Shown: positions 13,231-24,028 of the stretch, one piece after another
How the letters are laid out: the number at the start of each line of letters is the position of its first letter
Numbering within the stretch: the stretch's first letter is position 1
DNA from: Isoetes taiwanensis
Lineage: Eukaryota > Streptophyta > Lycopodiopsida > Isoetales > Isoetaceae
Assembly: GCA_021234155.1 (NCBI GenBank)
Contig: JAJEKV010000056.1
Coordinates: forward strand, 6,848,618-6,912,617
Direction of reading: 5' to 3'
Length of the DNA stretch: 64,000 nt
The notes under the pieces: generated by a model
Database searches by the model: none
What the model was told of the DNA's origin: nothing
What the model saw: only the letters and a program-made list of their open reading frames with translations
Made by a program: the position numbers and the translations under genes

Positions 13231-13361
13231 TACTTCTGTTGCAACTTTCTATTACGATTTGGACCCGACAGGATCTTGTACACGCGTCCTTATTTTGGTA
13301 AGTAGTTGATCGCACTTGCATTTTATTTTTATAGTTTTAAGTAGGTTAAAAAATTGATGGA

Positions 13362-13746
13362 GTGGCTTGTTCAAGGGCACGGCCTGGCCCCACCTAGAGT
13401 GGGGAGGACCATGTACCCGGTTCAAGTCCACTTTCACTACAATCACCTAAATGTTTCCTAGGTTAATGAGTGGCTTGTTCAAGGGCACGGGCCGGCTCCA
13501 CCTAGAGTGGAGAGGACCACGCACCGGTTCAAGTCCACTTCCAGCCCACTTGTTATTTTTAGGTTTAAAATAAAATTGTAGTGGCTTGTTCAAGGGCACC
13601 TGGTCGGCTCCACCTTTATGGAGAGGACTAGGTGTCCGGGTCCAAGTCCACTTTTCTTCTCATTCTTAGGTAGATGTGGCTACGGGCAAGGACATGGTCG
13701 GCTCCACCGCTGAAAGTGGGGAGGACCAGTGTTCGGGCCTTAGTTC
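13362..13746 (+). repeat. Four tandem structured repeats with a conserved hairpin and a B-box-like word
   Basis: Copies start at 13362, 13470, 13581 and 13676. Each begins GTGGCT and ends in a word like GGTTCAAGTCCAC, close to the Pol III B-box consensus GGTTCRANNCC. Each has a central hairpin: CCCCAC-CTAGA-GTGGGG in copy 1, CTCCAC-CTAGA-GTGGAG in copy 2, CTCCA..TGGAG in copy 3, CTCCAC..GTGGGG in copy 4. The paired change C-G to T-A between copies 1 and 2 keeps the stem. In copies 3 and 4 the stem is extended outward by CCTGGTC/GACTAGG and TGGTC/GACCA. This suggests an RNA fold, possibly tRNA-derived. A cloverleaf with a normal acceptor and D arm cannot be drawn, so these are not tRNA genes. 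Confidence 0.6.
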
Positions 13747-13769
13747 ACGCTTATTGTCGGGCTTTAGCT

Positions 13770-14175
13770 AGAGGTAGCTAGGGCTAGGTTAAGTTAACAA
13801 GAATCGGATGATTCCCTTCACACCCGCGGTAGTTAAAAAAAAATAGGTTAGGCTAACTTAATGTAGTACTAATTCGCACTAAAAAAGCGCTGGTAAAAAA
13901 ATAACTTAACTAATTAACTAAATTATTTCAAACATGTCTAGTTAAGTTAGCCAAAGGCATAAAAATTATATGTACAATTAACTAAACTTAAAGTGACCTC
14001 TATAGTGCTAATTTCTAATTTAGTTAATTTTTTTAGTTAATTTTGCTAACTAATCCTAACAAGGTGTTTTTGGTTAAAAAGTTAACTAAATTTTGGGACT
14101 ATCTCGCTAACTAATTAACTAGTAATACGTAATGTAAATTGACCGTGGGTCCAATACCCTAATCTAACCTATTTA
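13770..14175. other. AT-rich spacer dense in TTAACTAA / TTAGTTAA words
   Basis: No gene seen. The word TTAACTAA or its complement TTAGTTAA, with close variants such as GTTAACTAAA and GCTAACTAA, recurs at least ten times in about 400 bp in both orientations. Neighbouring DNA lacks it. It is followed by a run of ten G near 14220. Clusters of short words in both orientations are typical of protein-binding subterminal regions or of MITE insertions. Confidence 0.5.
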
Positions 14176-14373
14176 GTTTTTCTTGTTTCTTCTTCTTTTT
14201 TTCTTGCTTTTGGGGCTGGGGGGGGGGCCTGATAAGGTATTAGTCGCCATAGGGCGGTTATAAGTAATGATTATATGGTCCGCATACATGTTTGATATTG
14301 TCGTATTATGTTGCATTTACTTTGTGCATGCTTGGCTTTTGTATTCATTATTTTGTTTTGTTTGTAGGCATAA

Positions 14374-15902
14374 AATGGCCTCAATAAGGACAGAGATGCT
14401 TAGTGAAATTAGGCGATCCTCATCAATCACATATGTGCACGCATCGAACCCGAACGACATATGCAAACCGATGATTGAATTAACCGCTTTGTAGCATCGC
14501 TTGAGAAAGAATGTCGGTCCGAATTATGTGGGAGGTGGCCGTGAGCATGAGTCCGAGTTGGAAGATATGATGAGAAAGAACTTAAAGTCTTGGGTTTGCA
14601 ATCCCGAGCCGAATTGAGGATGCTACTTAAGTATAAAGTGCCACTTATGAGCCCCTATGCCGAGGCATAATGGGACGATGGGCTAATTCGCGGGCGCGGT
14701 GCAAAGGTCCGACGCAAAGATCACAAGATGGCCAAGAGCAGCCTCAATGATGAACAAAGAAGGAGTTAGATAGTCTTATCCATGGTGGGAGCTCTATTGG
14801 TGCAGGGGCTAGATTATCATTACATGCTCATGATAAATGTGTCAGATTTATTGACAAAGATTCCCTGTGGATGCCGCTGGAGTTGTAAAGTGCATTGGTA
14901 GTAAACAAGACTCGCCAGATATACCAAATCCGCATCTTGGGAACCCCTGTGACTTTAATCAAGATGATTATTATAATCGGCATTATGTGGAGAGGCCAAG
15001 ATAGAGCTGCATCATGGTTGTTGGTCGACAAGTATATCCGCTTCAAGAGCCCAAGTCCAAAGATTGGCCACACCCCTTGACTTGCCCCCAGGTCTTTTGT
15101 GGAGATGAGCCACGTGGACCAATGGTAGTCCCGCCATTCATGAATGGAGGAACCTTTTGCAATTACTTGACCATCTTCCGAGCCAATTCTCTTCTTATAG
15201 GAGATGGTCAAATGCAATGCATAGTGCTCCAAGAAGGGCTGATATGAAGATAAGTGCGAGTGGAAAGCCAAAATGAGACTCGTGTATAAGTATCGCCCCA
15301 GAAATAGCTCTCGCCTCTTGCGTAGGAGTCTATGCCATCCACGCCCAGTTGGACACACACAAAGCTCAATTGCAAAAGGGTCAAACTCCATTTTGATGAC
15401 TCCCTTACAAATGTGTGGGTGGCTATTGGTGATTGGGACACGGCCCTCCGCTTTTTGCAAGGAGCTTAATGCCCAAATTGAAGAGCCGCTATACACTACA
15501 AGATGGAACGGTCGCGATCCTTGGTGGGAGAAGAGAGTTTTACATCATCATCGATGACCAAGCATCATGGGAGCATGAGATATCCGACATATATTCCCCC
15601 GGCTACATTTACGAGATGCTCCTTGATTTTGTCCAGCAATGCGGCTTATGGGGTTGTGTGTTGAGATAAACCCAACCGAATCGATACTCTAGCACATTGG
15701 ACATCATCCAACATATGAAGGTCCAAATGATGATGGATAGAGAGCTGGTGCACATGGATCGCCCATCTATTGCTCAAGGCGTGTCGATGTGTTCAAAACA
15801 AAGTAGGGCTTTCTTCGATATAGTTGTGAGAGAGAGACGACATATGAAGTGTGGTGATCCACTTGAGATGGCTAAGCTAACGTTAAATGCTTGCAAGAAG
15901 TG
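14374..15902 (+). pseudogene. Decayed coding DNA, product not recognised
   Basis: Several plus-strand stretches look protein-like but are broken. 14374-14490 reads MASIRTEMLSEIRRSS and continues, after a TAG, in the same frame to 14616 (HRLRKNVGPNYVGGG..). 14900-15240 reads through PNPHLGNPCDFNQDD and WPHPLTCPQVFCGDEP, and 15697-15902 gives a 68-codon frame. A 222-codon frame on the opposite strand (14828-15496) overlaps them and has no recognisable features. The position, between the structured repeats and the CACTA companion gene, is where the main CACTA transposase would be expected, but I could not identify TNP2 motifs. Treat as a remnant of unknown origin. Confidence 0.35.
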
Positions 15903-16774
15903 ATTAATATAATTTTGTCTTCCTATTTGAGGCTTGTTGCAACCAATAAATGTTTTTTAGTCAAAATTACTAATGAAAAAGTAATTTATTAATCAAAAAA
16001 ATTATTATTAATGGTAAATAAATTATTAATCATAACTTGTAGATAAAGTGTCGCTATAGACGCCAAACCCTAGGTTTTGTGTGCTACATCATCAAACCCT
16101 AGATTGTAAATGCCATGTGGCACAATCTAGGGTTTGATGATGTGGCACACGCAAGCTTGGGGTTTGATGACATGGCACTTACTATGATGTGGCAATAGGA
16201 AGTCGCGACGCGACACAACCTAGGGTTTGATGATGTGCCACACGCAACGTGGGGTTTTCATGATGTGGCACTAAAAATGCCACGGGATAATTTAGGGTTC
16301 TTGTATGACATGATACATGGCCTGATAATATGGCAACCTAGAGTTCGATATGCACCCCATACCTATATACGAGATACTTTTCTAATATAAATAAGAAGAT
16401 AAGAATATAAATTTAGGTATTTATTCAAAGACACTTGTTCAAAGCTTTTCTCTCGCTAATTCGTTATGTTCAAATTAATATATATAGTCATGGCGAGGCT
16501 CAATTCTTAGCGGTTTTCCTCATTGTGGCCCTCTTTTCTCACTGATGCAATATTCATGGCATTATGCGTCTCCCCCTCCGCCCCTGGTCAAGACGGTCAA
16601 GACTGCAGTAAGTCTGCCGGGGCTCATTAGTGGCACATTTCGAACCATAAAAATACTATTTTTCATCTCTATGGTTTGTAAGTATCATTCTATTATTGCA
16701 ACCAATATCATTCATGGTTATCAAATGTTTCTCTCACAATTTCTTTTGATCTAGGTGTGCTCTTTTTCTCGGCG
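15903..16774. other. Intergenic region with repeated CTAGGGTTTGATGATGTGGCAC words
   Basis: No gene seen. From 16060 to 16340 variants of the word TAGGGTTTGATGATGTGGC recur about five times in both orientations, making a foldback (separate entry). 16380-16770 is AT-rich leader-like DNA before the first exon of the downstream gene. Confidence 0.5.
16081..16148. repeat. Near-perfect 27-bp inverted repeat (foldback)
   Basis: Arms 16081-16107 and 16122-16148 are complementary at 26 of 27 positions and enclose a 14-nt loop. The arms contain ATCAAACCCTAGATTGT and its complement. A transcript would form a strong miRNA-precursor-like hairpin, though a foldback or MITE origin is equally possible. It lies upstream of the CACTA companion gene. 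Confidence 0.8.
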
Positions 16775-17097
16775 ATGAATAGCAATCGTACGGAGAATGA
16801 GCAAGACGAAGGTAAGTATTTATATAGTTTTTATTATACGCTTTACCCTCTAATTAGGTATGTGAGTTTATGCATGGAGTTTTAATTTGTTGTGTAGAGG
16901 AAAGGGACGAGTTTAGAGAAAATAGGAGGAGGACTCCACGAGGTAGGGGCAATCGTGCTGATGTTCCTCCAAGACGCCAACCTCCACCTATCACTACACC
17001 AGCAGGTTTGGGTATTAAGATAGCTTTTTATAAAAATAATAAATAAATGAATTGTTTTTTGCATGATATTTGTGCTTCTGCAGCTCCTCCGCCGCTC

Positions 17098-17102
17098 CCC
17101 GC
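17098..17102. repeat. Target site duplication, left copy (CCCGC)
   Basis: CCCGC immediately precedes the left LTR start TGTTGCC and is repeated immediately after the right LTR end. A 5-bp duplication is normal for Ty3/gypsy integrases. Confidence 0.85.
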
Positions 17103-18971
17103 TGTTGCCTTTCACAGAATCCTTGCAAAAACTGTGATGCACAAATCTCTAAATTGTGGGATTTCCTAAAAGATACTTGCCAAATTCTGTGTTTAGGGGG
17201 CAGAGAGCCAAAGGTGTGGTGAGGGGATGTGAAAAGATGAGAAAAGAGGTGCAAATGTGAGGAAATAAGGTGATATGTGAATGCAAATGACCGATGTTTT
17301 CTCAGAATAAAGTGGTGAAAATGATTGAAGAAAAAACTTTGGGATGCAAATAAACTTCCTTTGAATGCAAATGAAATATTTGAGCAAATTCCGCGTAATA
17401 GCTATTTGTTTAGCTAAATCTAAATAATATCGATAACTTAAATTGATTTCAACTCATTTGTTGATCAAGATTGGTGGAAATTGGTGGCAAAGTTCGCCGT
17501 ATGGATCGCACATAAAAAATGGGAAAACCCTAATTTTTGAAAAAACTCAAAATCGATTGAAGAAAGGGGAAACACCATGGATTGCTCAAGAAAACTTTTC
17601 TCGATTATCTTAGGAACATAATACACCGTCGTAATCCATTTGATCACTCAAATAGAATTTGTATCGAACTTCAAAAATCTTGGCTTTCAAGAACAAGGGC
17701 GGTTTCTAATCAAAAATCTCCTCTCCTAGTGTGGAATACGGCTCTCTGATCATCTTTATAGACCCGTGGTCGGGGTAGTTAGAGCTCCAATTTGTCCGCA
17801 TATGGCCAATGAACTCTTCTTTCCCAAAAATAGGCAATATTCTCGTTCTTGGCATGATCTCCATTAATTCGCATCCTCTTCGTGATTCGATTGGTTCCGT
17901 AAGTCGATTATGATCGCGAATCGCCTCGTGATCACTCAAAGTGCGCGAAGCCGCCGAGAATCATAGAACCCTAATGGATCTTGGCCGGATTTTCTTCAAA
18001 GGATATATCCCACGTGCCTAAATCAAAAAAGTCACCAGTATATATAGCTCGATCCACGAAACTCTTAAATTGACGGTCTTGCCCACGGGATTCGGTATTC
18101 CCACCGCCCCCACACGCCCGGTGAGCCAATGGAGGGGGGGTGATTGGCTGAAAAGGAATCTAGGTCGGGGGTGGTAGAATAGGACAATTTTTTTTACATT
18201 TTCTCAAAGGGCACGATTCCCAAGAATTGGAATTCAAGGGTCTATATAAGGTCTTTTTTGGAAATTTTTTGTGCCAGGTGGCATATTTTCATTGGGGCAA
18301 CCTGGTGAGGTGGTCAAATTTTGGAAAATGGCACTTTGATTTTTGGCTAAAAAGGTGAATCAATGGTGACCGGACATGATGAAATGATGACTTGGCATAA
18401 TGAAGGATGATGTGGCAAGGTCAAACATGGCTTTTGCCTAAGTGGATTTTCGAAATTTTAAATGCCCCTTGATATTTTTGATGAGGTGGCATGATTTTGA
18501 CCCAAGTGGCAAAGATATAACCAAAGTTGGATGACAAAGCATTTTTGTGAGCAAGGTGGCCATCCTAGGTGGCATTTTGACTCTTGATGACGTGGCAAGG
18601 GTATTTTTTGGAAAGTGTGCCTTTTGACTTTCTATTTTGACTTTCACTTGACTTTTTGACATCTTTGGCACTTTTGGATGATGACTAGGATGCCACTTGG
18701 CAAAGGTATAGATTTTTTGGCATTTTGGGATTTTTAGGCATCTTTAGAAGCCTATTTGGCTAGCGATAGGGAAAATCAAGGAGAAATGGGAGATAGGCTC
18801 AAAAAAATTTGGGAAAAATCAAGGATGGCTAGTTTTGGCTAAAGGATTTGGCAGGGTACTCACCGCCTAGATTCTCTTTCAGCCTGATACCTTTCCTTAA
18901 TAGCTCCTCCAATACTTAGAATTTTCTTCATATCTTCATTTCTTCTTCATGTTGCCACTTCAAGGGCAACA
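17103..18971 (-). repeat. 3' LTR of the Ty3/gypsy element (left copy)
   Basis: 1869 bp, TGTTGCC at one end and GGCAACA at the other, forming a 7-bp terminal inverted repeat. It aligns along its length with 25400-27283; about 18313-18770 looks identical to 26620-27055 by eye. It contains many degenerate GATGTGGCA-like words (18360-18660), which explain the shared 77-codon open frame that is not a gene. Confidence 0.93.
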
Positions 18972-20045
18972 TCTTTGCCCAAAGAAAAAATGGCTGGTCC
19001 CCAACCTTGAAACCTGTTAAAAACTTCTCCCCGACATCCGGATCTCAATTATCCTGCTCAAATATCGAGCTTCTTAGAATGCAAAGATAAAAGCATCCTA
19101 AAAGTGCAAATATATGAGAGTGAATGCCAAATCAATGCATCTCCCTGCTCCTGAGATAATATAAGGTTTTCTTGAGGTCTTCATGAATGGAAAATGGTGC
19201 CGAATAGGAAACCGGATAGAACTATGTGTACTTCACATTTTTGGTGATGAATTTCGCAACTTTGAACACAAAGAAGAACTTTTTGAACATTTATAACCCG
19301 TAGGGTCTGCTACCATGTTCTTTTGACTTCCCATAAGTGTTGAAACTTGGGGACGCCAAAAATCTGCTTCGATGATCTTGTGAATAAAACTTGATGCTTT
19401 TGGGGTTTCAAATACCCATTCTTGTAGGAGTCTTGAAGAAATGACTTGGTAGATGGAGCTAGAATGTTATGGAAGGGTGCGCATACATTCTAGAAGATGT
19501 AATGGTCCCGCAAATTTGCCCAAAAGAAAAAAAATGGTGGTATAAAGTCAAGCTAATGGGTAAAGGATGATCCCGCAAATGACATGAAATAGAGAGTTAG
19601 GAGACTCGCTTTTATGATGCAATGTGGATGAATAGCAGCCCAGAGGTGATGAATAAAAGTGGGAGCAAGGCTTATATGAATGGGAGGCCAATAAATGAAA
19701 AATGAATGGTATGGAAGACTAGGATGGTCCCAAAAATGACATGATGACTCGTGATTAGTACTTCAATCCCCGCATTCATCACAAGATGTTCAAAGAACCG
19801 CTCATGATGATTTTGAGTTCTTGCATATGAGCACAACTTTAGGAAGCAATGGTTTTTTTGGTCGGCTTTTAAACAGAACAACTAATGAACCCCGCAAATG
19901 ACAATGTTAAAGATCAAAACGCATATTTTTTCTTTTTCAAATTTTCTTCTTTTTATTGTTTTCTCCCATAGTGTTAGCAAATTATATCTAGAACAATTTC
20001 AACTACTTCAACCTTTTTTAGACTACCTACAACTATACTAACTAG
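18972..20045. other. Non-coding 3' region between integrase and 3' LTR
   Basis: About 1.07 kb with no recognisable coding. A 69-codon minus frame (19672-19881) has no family features. No clear polypurine tract precedes the LTR on the minus strand; the adjoining minus sequence is pyrimidine- and purine-mixed (CCATTTTTTCTTTGGGCAAA). Confidence 0.5.
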
Positions 20046-21545
20046 CATTAGCTAGTTTAGATCCAATAAGCTTTCAAGTGTTGTGCATTGAGAGGATTTG
20101 GCAAAATTCTCTCGTGACTCTAACTCCCAGAAGTAATATGAGTTTACTCCAAAGATGTGAAGGAATGACAAATGGACCTTCCCAATTTGCGTAAAAAACT
20201 TACCTAGAGTGGGATCTTTGTTTCTAGCTAACTTAAGCACCAAATCACCAACCCGATAGTTGACTTCTAACGCTTGTTTATCAAATTTCTTCTTGATTTT
20301 CATCTTGTGTTCTGCTATCACCTGAGTCTTATCTCCTCGAAGTCCTCAAGGGCTAGCATCCGGCCGTGAGCCCCGCACTGATAGCATCCTCTTCACTTTT
20401 GACTTGTATTTGCATCGCCCTGGCAAAGTACCGCAACTCAAAGGGTAGAATGACACTAGTACCATACACAATAGAGGCAGGAGTGTTTTTTATAGCCACT
20501 TTATAAGTGGTTCTCAGAGGGACCAAAGGGCATAGATCAACTTTGTATGCCAGCTTCTTGGAAACCTATCTACTATCTTCTTCATAATGGATATCGGGTT
20601 TTATTGGTGGATTCTCGCCCGCCATTTCCCCGAGGGTAGTAAGCGTAACTTTTGTATGTCTTATCTCAAGCAATTGGGTAAGCTTGTCTATTACTTCATT
20701 CATAAAAGGCGCTCCTCCGTCGAAACAATCTTCAATGGTACTCCAAACCTAGCACATATATTAGACAAGAGGGAAACTTGTCGTGGTATCCGTGATTGGC
20801 ACTTGTCAATGGAGTTGCTTCAGCCCATTTAGTGAAGAAGTCCAGAGCAACTAGGATGTATTCATGTCCGCAGGAAAGATGGGTAACATAATCTAATCCC
20901 CAAACAAGAAATGGGCCGGGGGCCACAATAGGTGAAAGGGGAGGTACCTTCAGCGCTTATCGGCATGCTTTTGACAAATGTAACAACTCGCCGACGCATC
21001 TTTGACATCATGATGAAGTGTAGGCCAATAGTATCCGAACTTAGAATTTTTCTTGGTCAGGCATCCATAGAATAGTGTCCACCACAAAGGAGAGGTCATG
21101 AGCATGTCTTAGAGCTTGTACTGCTCTTCTTCACCAAGCACCTCAACAAAATCTGAAGGCATCTTCCTACATAAAATGTCCTCAACCAGCACATATGTTA
21201 GACATCTTTTCCTAAACTTAACTTTCTGATGGTGAAAATGTGGCAGGACCTCTTGATGTTTTAGATAATTGACAATGGGTTGCATCCAAGACCTGGCTTC
21301 TCCAACTAAATGACATACCTCTTCCTTTTGTTTGATCCTCTTCGAGGTCAAATCATATTTGTAGAAGGCATAGGGTATGAAACTACTCGGATCCTTTTCT
21401 GCTTTTGACAAGGTGGACTTCAATGGCAAAGTCTTGAAGCATGGCAGCCCACTTATAGAACTTGGTCTTCGGGCTTGTTTACCATACAACATTGGAAGAG
21501 GATTGACCTTCATATAGACTTGAATCTTTGGAGCTTGCATCGAAG
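20046..21545 (-). pseudogene. Integrase of the Ty3/gypsy element, broken
   Basis: A zinc-finger-like part is visible around 21050-20960 (HHDVKDASASCYICQKH, matching the H-x3-H/C-x2-C arrangement only partly). The catalytic core shows FLVWGLDYVTHLSCGHEYIL then VALDFFTKWAEATPL near 20,900-20,830, the standard W-G-x-D and D-x-F-T-K-W blocks. The C-terminal domain is seen at 20,321-20,052 (NYRVGDLVLKLARNKDPTLGKF). Several frameshifts and stops separate these. Integrase inserts the cDNA into the host genome; this copy cannot do so as read. The 143-codon frame 21109-21540 lies just before it and covers the linker between RNase H and integrase. Confidence 0.75.
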
Positions 21546-21599
21546 ATGGGGAATTTAGTGGTCAAAAATATTAGGGCAGCAGCAGACTTCTCTAGGACC

Positions 21600-22930
21600 G
21601 GGTAATTCACCTGGTTCCACCAACGCTTTCCTCGCATAGTTTAGTACCCTTTTTGTTCTGAAATAAGGCTAATCCTACAAAGAAATGATGTAAATCAAGT
21701 ATATAAACTTGGAAATCTTCACTTGGTTTAGGGGCAAGAAGGGTTACCTTCTTGTTGAGCTCTTCTTTGATCAATTCAAATGCCCTTTGGCAATCTTCAT
21801 TCCACTCAACTGAACCTTTTGGCTTGTATTTTGGATACATACCCTACTTTGGTGAGCTTGGTGATAGGTCTCAAAATGTGAGAGAAGTTGGGGATGTAGA
21901 TCCTCAAGCCTTGAAGTGTACCAACAAAACCCTTTGATCCGCTTCAATGTTTTAGGTACCGGGAGGTCGAGAACTATTGTCGCTTTTGTCCGCAAAGAAT
22001 CCGAACTCCTTCTTCGATATCCGATGGCCTAACAAAGACACCTTTGTCGGTCAAAAACAAACACTTCTTTGGATTTAAGTTCACACCACCGGATCTCTGC
22101 ACAAAGAAAACATATTAGAGATTGTTTTGAGATGATCTCCCAAAGAGGTGGCCGAGTCAAATCATCCGTAAAAGCCCCGAAATTTTGGGGAGATAATGAC
22201 TCAAAATATTGTTCATTGCCCTCCTAAAGGTTGCAGGGGGCATTTTTCAAGCCAAATGGCATTCTTAGCATCATATAAGTTCCCCAAGGTGTAATGAAGG
22301 CGGTTTTTTGGTCGTGATAAAGGATCAACTTCTATTTGGTTGAAACCGTAGAAGCCATCCATAAGAGAATAGACTTCTTTTTCCACTCATGGTATGCAAA
22401 ACTTCTTCTAGAAACGGTAGGGGTAGCAATCTTTGATTGTAACCTTATTGATATCTCTATAATCAATACAAATTCTAAGTTGGCCACTCCTCTTCTTGAT
22501 CGGGCACAATGCAAGACAACCACTCAAAGTTCCAATGTCTCACATATCAGCTTAGAACTCTCCATAGTTTTTAATTCTTCATAGATAAGTGGCGCGCAAG
22601 CGCGTAATTTATCCTCCTTAATTTCTCACGAACAGATCAGAGCCCTCTTTTACTTTTATTTCAAATTTTGCTTTAGAGGGAGGAATTCCTTTTAGTTCAG
22701 AGTAATCCCAAGCAAAGACATCTGAGAATTCTTGACACAGCATAGGAAATGAGTTGAAGCAAGGCTCAGGAGCTTTTGGACCAACTTTCAGGGTCCTGGT
22801 TTGGCCATTCTTTTGGATACAAATGACTTGCTCTCTGCTTGCTTCCTCTATCCCTATAGTTAGAATTGGGCAAGTCCGTGAGAGGTTCAGCTTCTTCTTC
22901 CCGAAAGGCTCCTTCACTAAAAAATCCAAT
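21600..22930 (-). pseudogene. Reverse transcriptase and Ty3-type RNase H, broken
   Basis: Reading frames on minus carry, in order, a connector ending FSDVFAWDYSELKGIPPS (the typical approach to gypsy RT), then [34 protein letters not shown], and after a shift QGLRIYIPNFSH-like linker sequence. The RNase H start is at 21,840-21,607 (WNEDCQRAFELIKEEL, then FQVYILDLHHFFVGLALFQN). The Y-x-D-D catalytic box is not readable in any frame, so the polymerase is damaged or lost near 22,150. These proteins copy element RNA into DNA. Identification is secure from block order. Confidence 0.8.
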
Positions 22931-22940
22931 ATGGTACCTT

Positions 22941-23546
22941 TTAGCTAGCCCTGTCTACTTCACTATTCAAATGCCTAGGGATATACTCTATAGTCCAGAC
23001 CTCAAATTTGTCTAACAGTCCCAAAACCTCTTCTTTAAGTTGTACTAACCTTGAATGCTTGGTTTGGTATACCTCTTGGACTTGATTGCACACGAGCTGA
23101 GAGTCCCCCTTTATATTTAGCTTCTTGATTCCCATCATGTAAGCTTCTTGGAGACCTGCAATTAAAGCTTGATACTCTGCCTCATTAGAGGTTATATTCT
23201 TGTGAATTCTTGCTGTTTTAGCCACTGTCAAAGCCTCCGGGCTTTTAATGATGGCAGCAAAGACAAAGCTAGGCTCAACTTCCTCGCTACAACTGCCATC
23301 AAAGAACAATGTATGAGTATGCTCATCAAGTTTTTGCTCTTCTTCTTCCAAAAGTGGATCTACATAGATGTTGTACACACCTACATCTTTATAAATTAGT
23401 GCATCATCAATTGAAAAGGCAAATTCTTCTTGGAGTTTACCTTCCTGGTTGTAGAGTGTGACTTCTTGCTTACCATCTGTTATTGTGCATTTACCTCCTC
23501 CCCCACTGGGCTTTGCGAAACCACCCCGAGCCATTTCACCGCCCAA
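22941..23546 (-). CDS. RNase H (plant/archaeal-like type) between protease and RT
   Basis: A 201-codon uninterrupted frame. Four acidic catalytic positions are visible in order: LFFDGSCSEEV (Asp), SNEAEYQALIAGL (Glu), IKGDSQLVCNQV (Asp) and HLNSEVDRAS (Asp). The pattern follows the RNase HI form found as an extra domain in Tat/Ogre-type plant gypsy elements and in plant cellular RNase H-like proteins, rather than the shorter Ty3 RNase H, which is separately present downstream of RT. It would degrade RNA in RNA-DNA hybrids during reverse transcription. Its location upstream of RT is unlike the usual place next to the Ty3 RNase H and integrase. It is probably part of a polyprotein; the first Met is only an ORF start. 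Confidence 0.8.
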   Translation of the reverse strand: MGGEMARGGFAKPSGGGGKCTITDGKQEVTLYNQEGKLQEEFAFSIDDALIYKDVGVYNIYVDPLLEEEEQKLDEHTHTLFFDGSCSEEVEPSFVFAAIIKSPEALTVAKTARIHKNITSNEAEYQALIAGLQEAYMMGIKKLNIKGDSQLVCNQVQEVYQTKHSRLVQLKEEVLGLLDKFEVWTIEYIPRHLNSEVDRAS

Positions 23547-23689
23547 AAGAAGGTCATAGCTGCCAACCCGAGAAGGAAACGTACTACAACAAAAAGTCCG
23601 TGGTCATCTTGATGCCCCCTACATCCGCTGTCAAGACATCATTAACCACTCCTTTTGGTTGTACACTCTCATTAGCAAAAAGATTTTAG

Positions 23690-23860
23690 AATAATTGGGG
23701 TCGCGTAGTGATTTTTAACTCTAAAGAGTCCATAATATGTAAAGGCATGATATTTATACCTGAGCCTCCATCCAAGATGACTTTAGAGAGTGTTTTACCT
23801 TCGACTTGAGCTTCACATGAGAATATACCGTGGTCTTTTCCAACTCTAGAAATGTTGTGG
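23690..23860 (-). pseudogene. Retroelement aspartic protease core
   Basis: The minus strand reads VEGKTLSKVILDGGSGINIM followed by LHIMDSLEL. VILDGGSG is the active-site loop of gypsy proteases, with DGGS in place of the more common DSGA or DTGA, a known variant in plant elements. It lies between gag and the RNase H. The frame ends soon after in a stop. Confidence 0.7.
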
Positions 23861-24028
23861 ACAATAGGTTCCTAATTCTCCTCTATAAGTGTTTTGACAC
23901 GCTCTCTATAGGAAGGTGCTATTCTTAACAAGGTCAAAACATCTAGGGTGACTCTAGTAGACTTCAACACTGGTCAACTTCACCTAACACAAAGGCTGGT
24001 CATTTTGAGGGTGAAACCGCTCTCAGAA

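Noticed and set aside
12389-13301. Long open frames (277 and 302 codons) rich in Phe, Ser, Leu
   Set aside because: Produced by pyrimidine-only sequence, which cannot contain stop codons; no domain or codon bias.
13362-13432. tRNA gene
   Set aside because: B-box-like word is present but no proper D arm, anticodon arm length or acceptor pairing; kept only as a structured repeat.
14828-15496. 222-codon minus-strand frame
   Set aside because: No recognisable features and overlaps protein-like plus-strand remnants; likely chance or antisense shadow.
18438-18671. 77-codon frame identical in both LTRs
   Set aside because: Identity follows from LTR identity; the frame runs through degenerate GATGTGGCA repeats.
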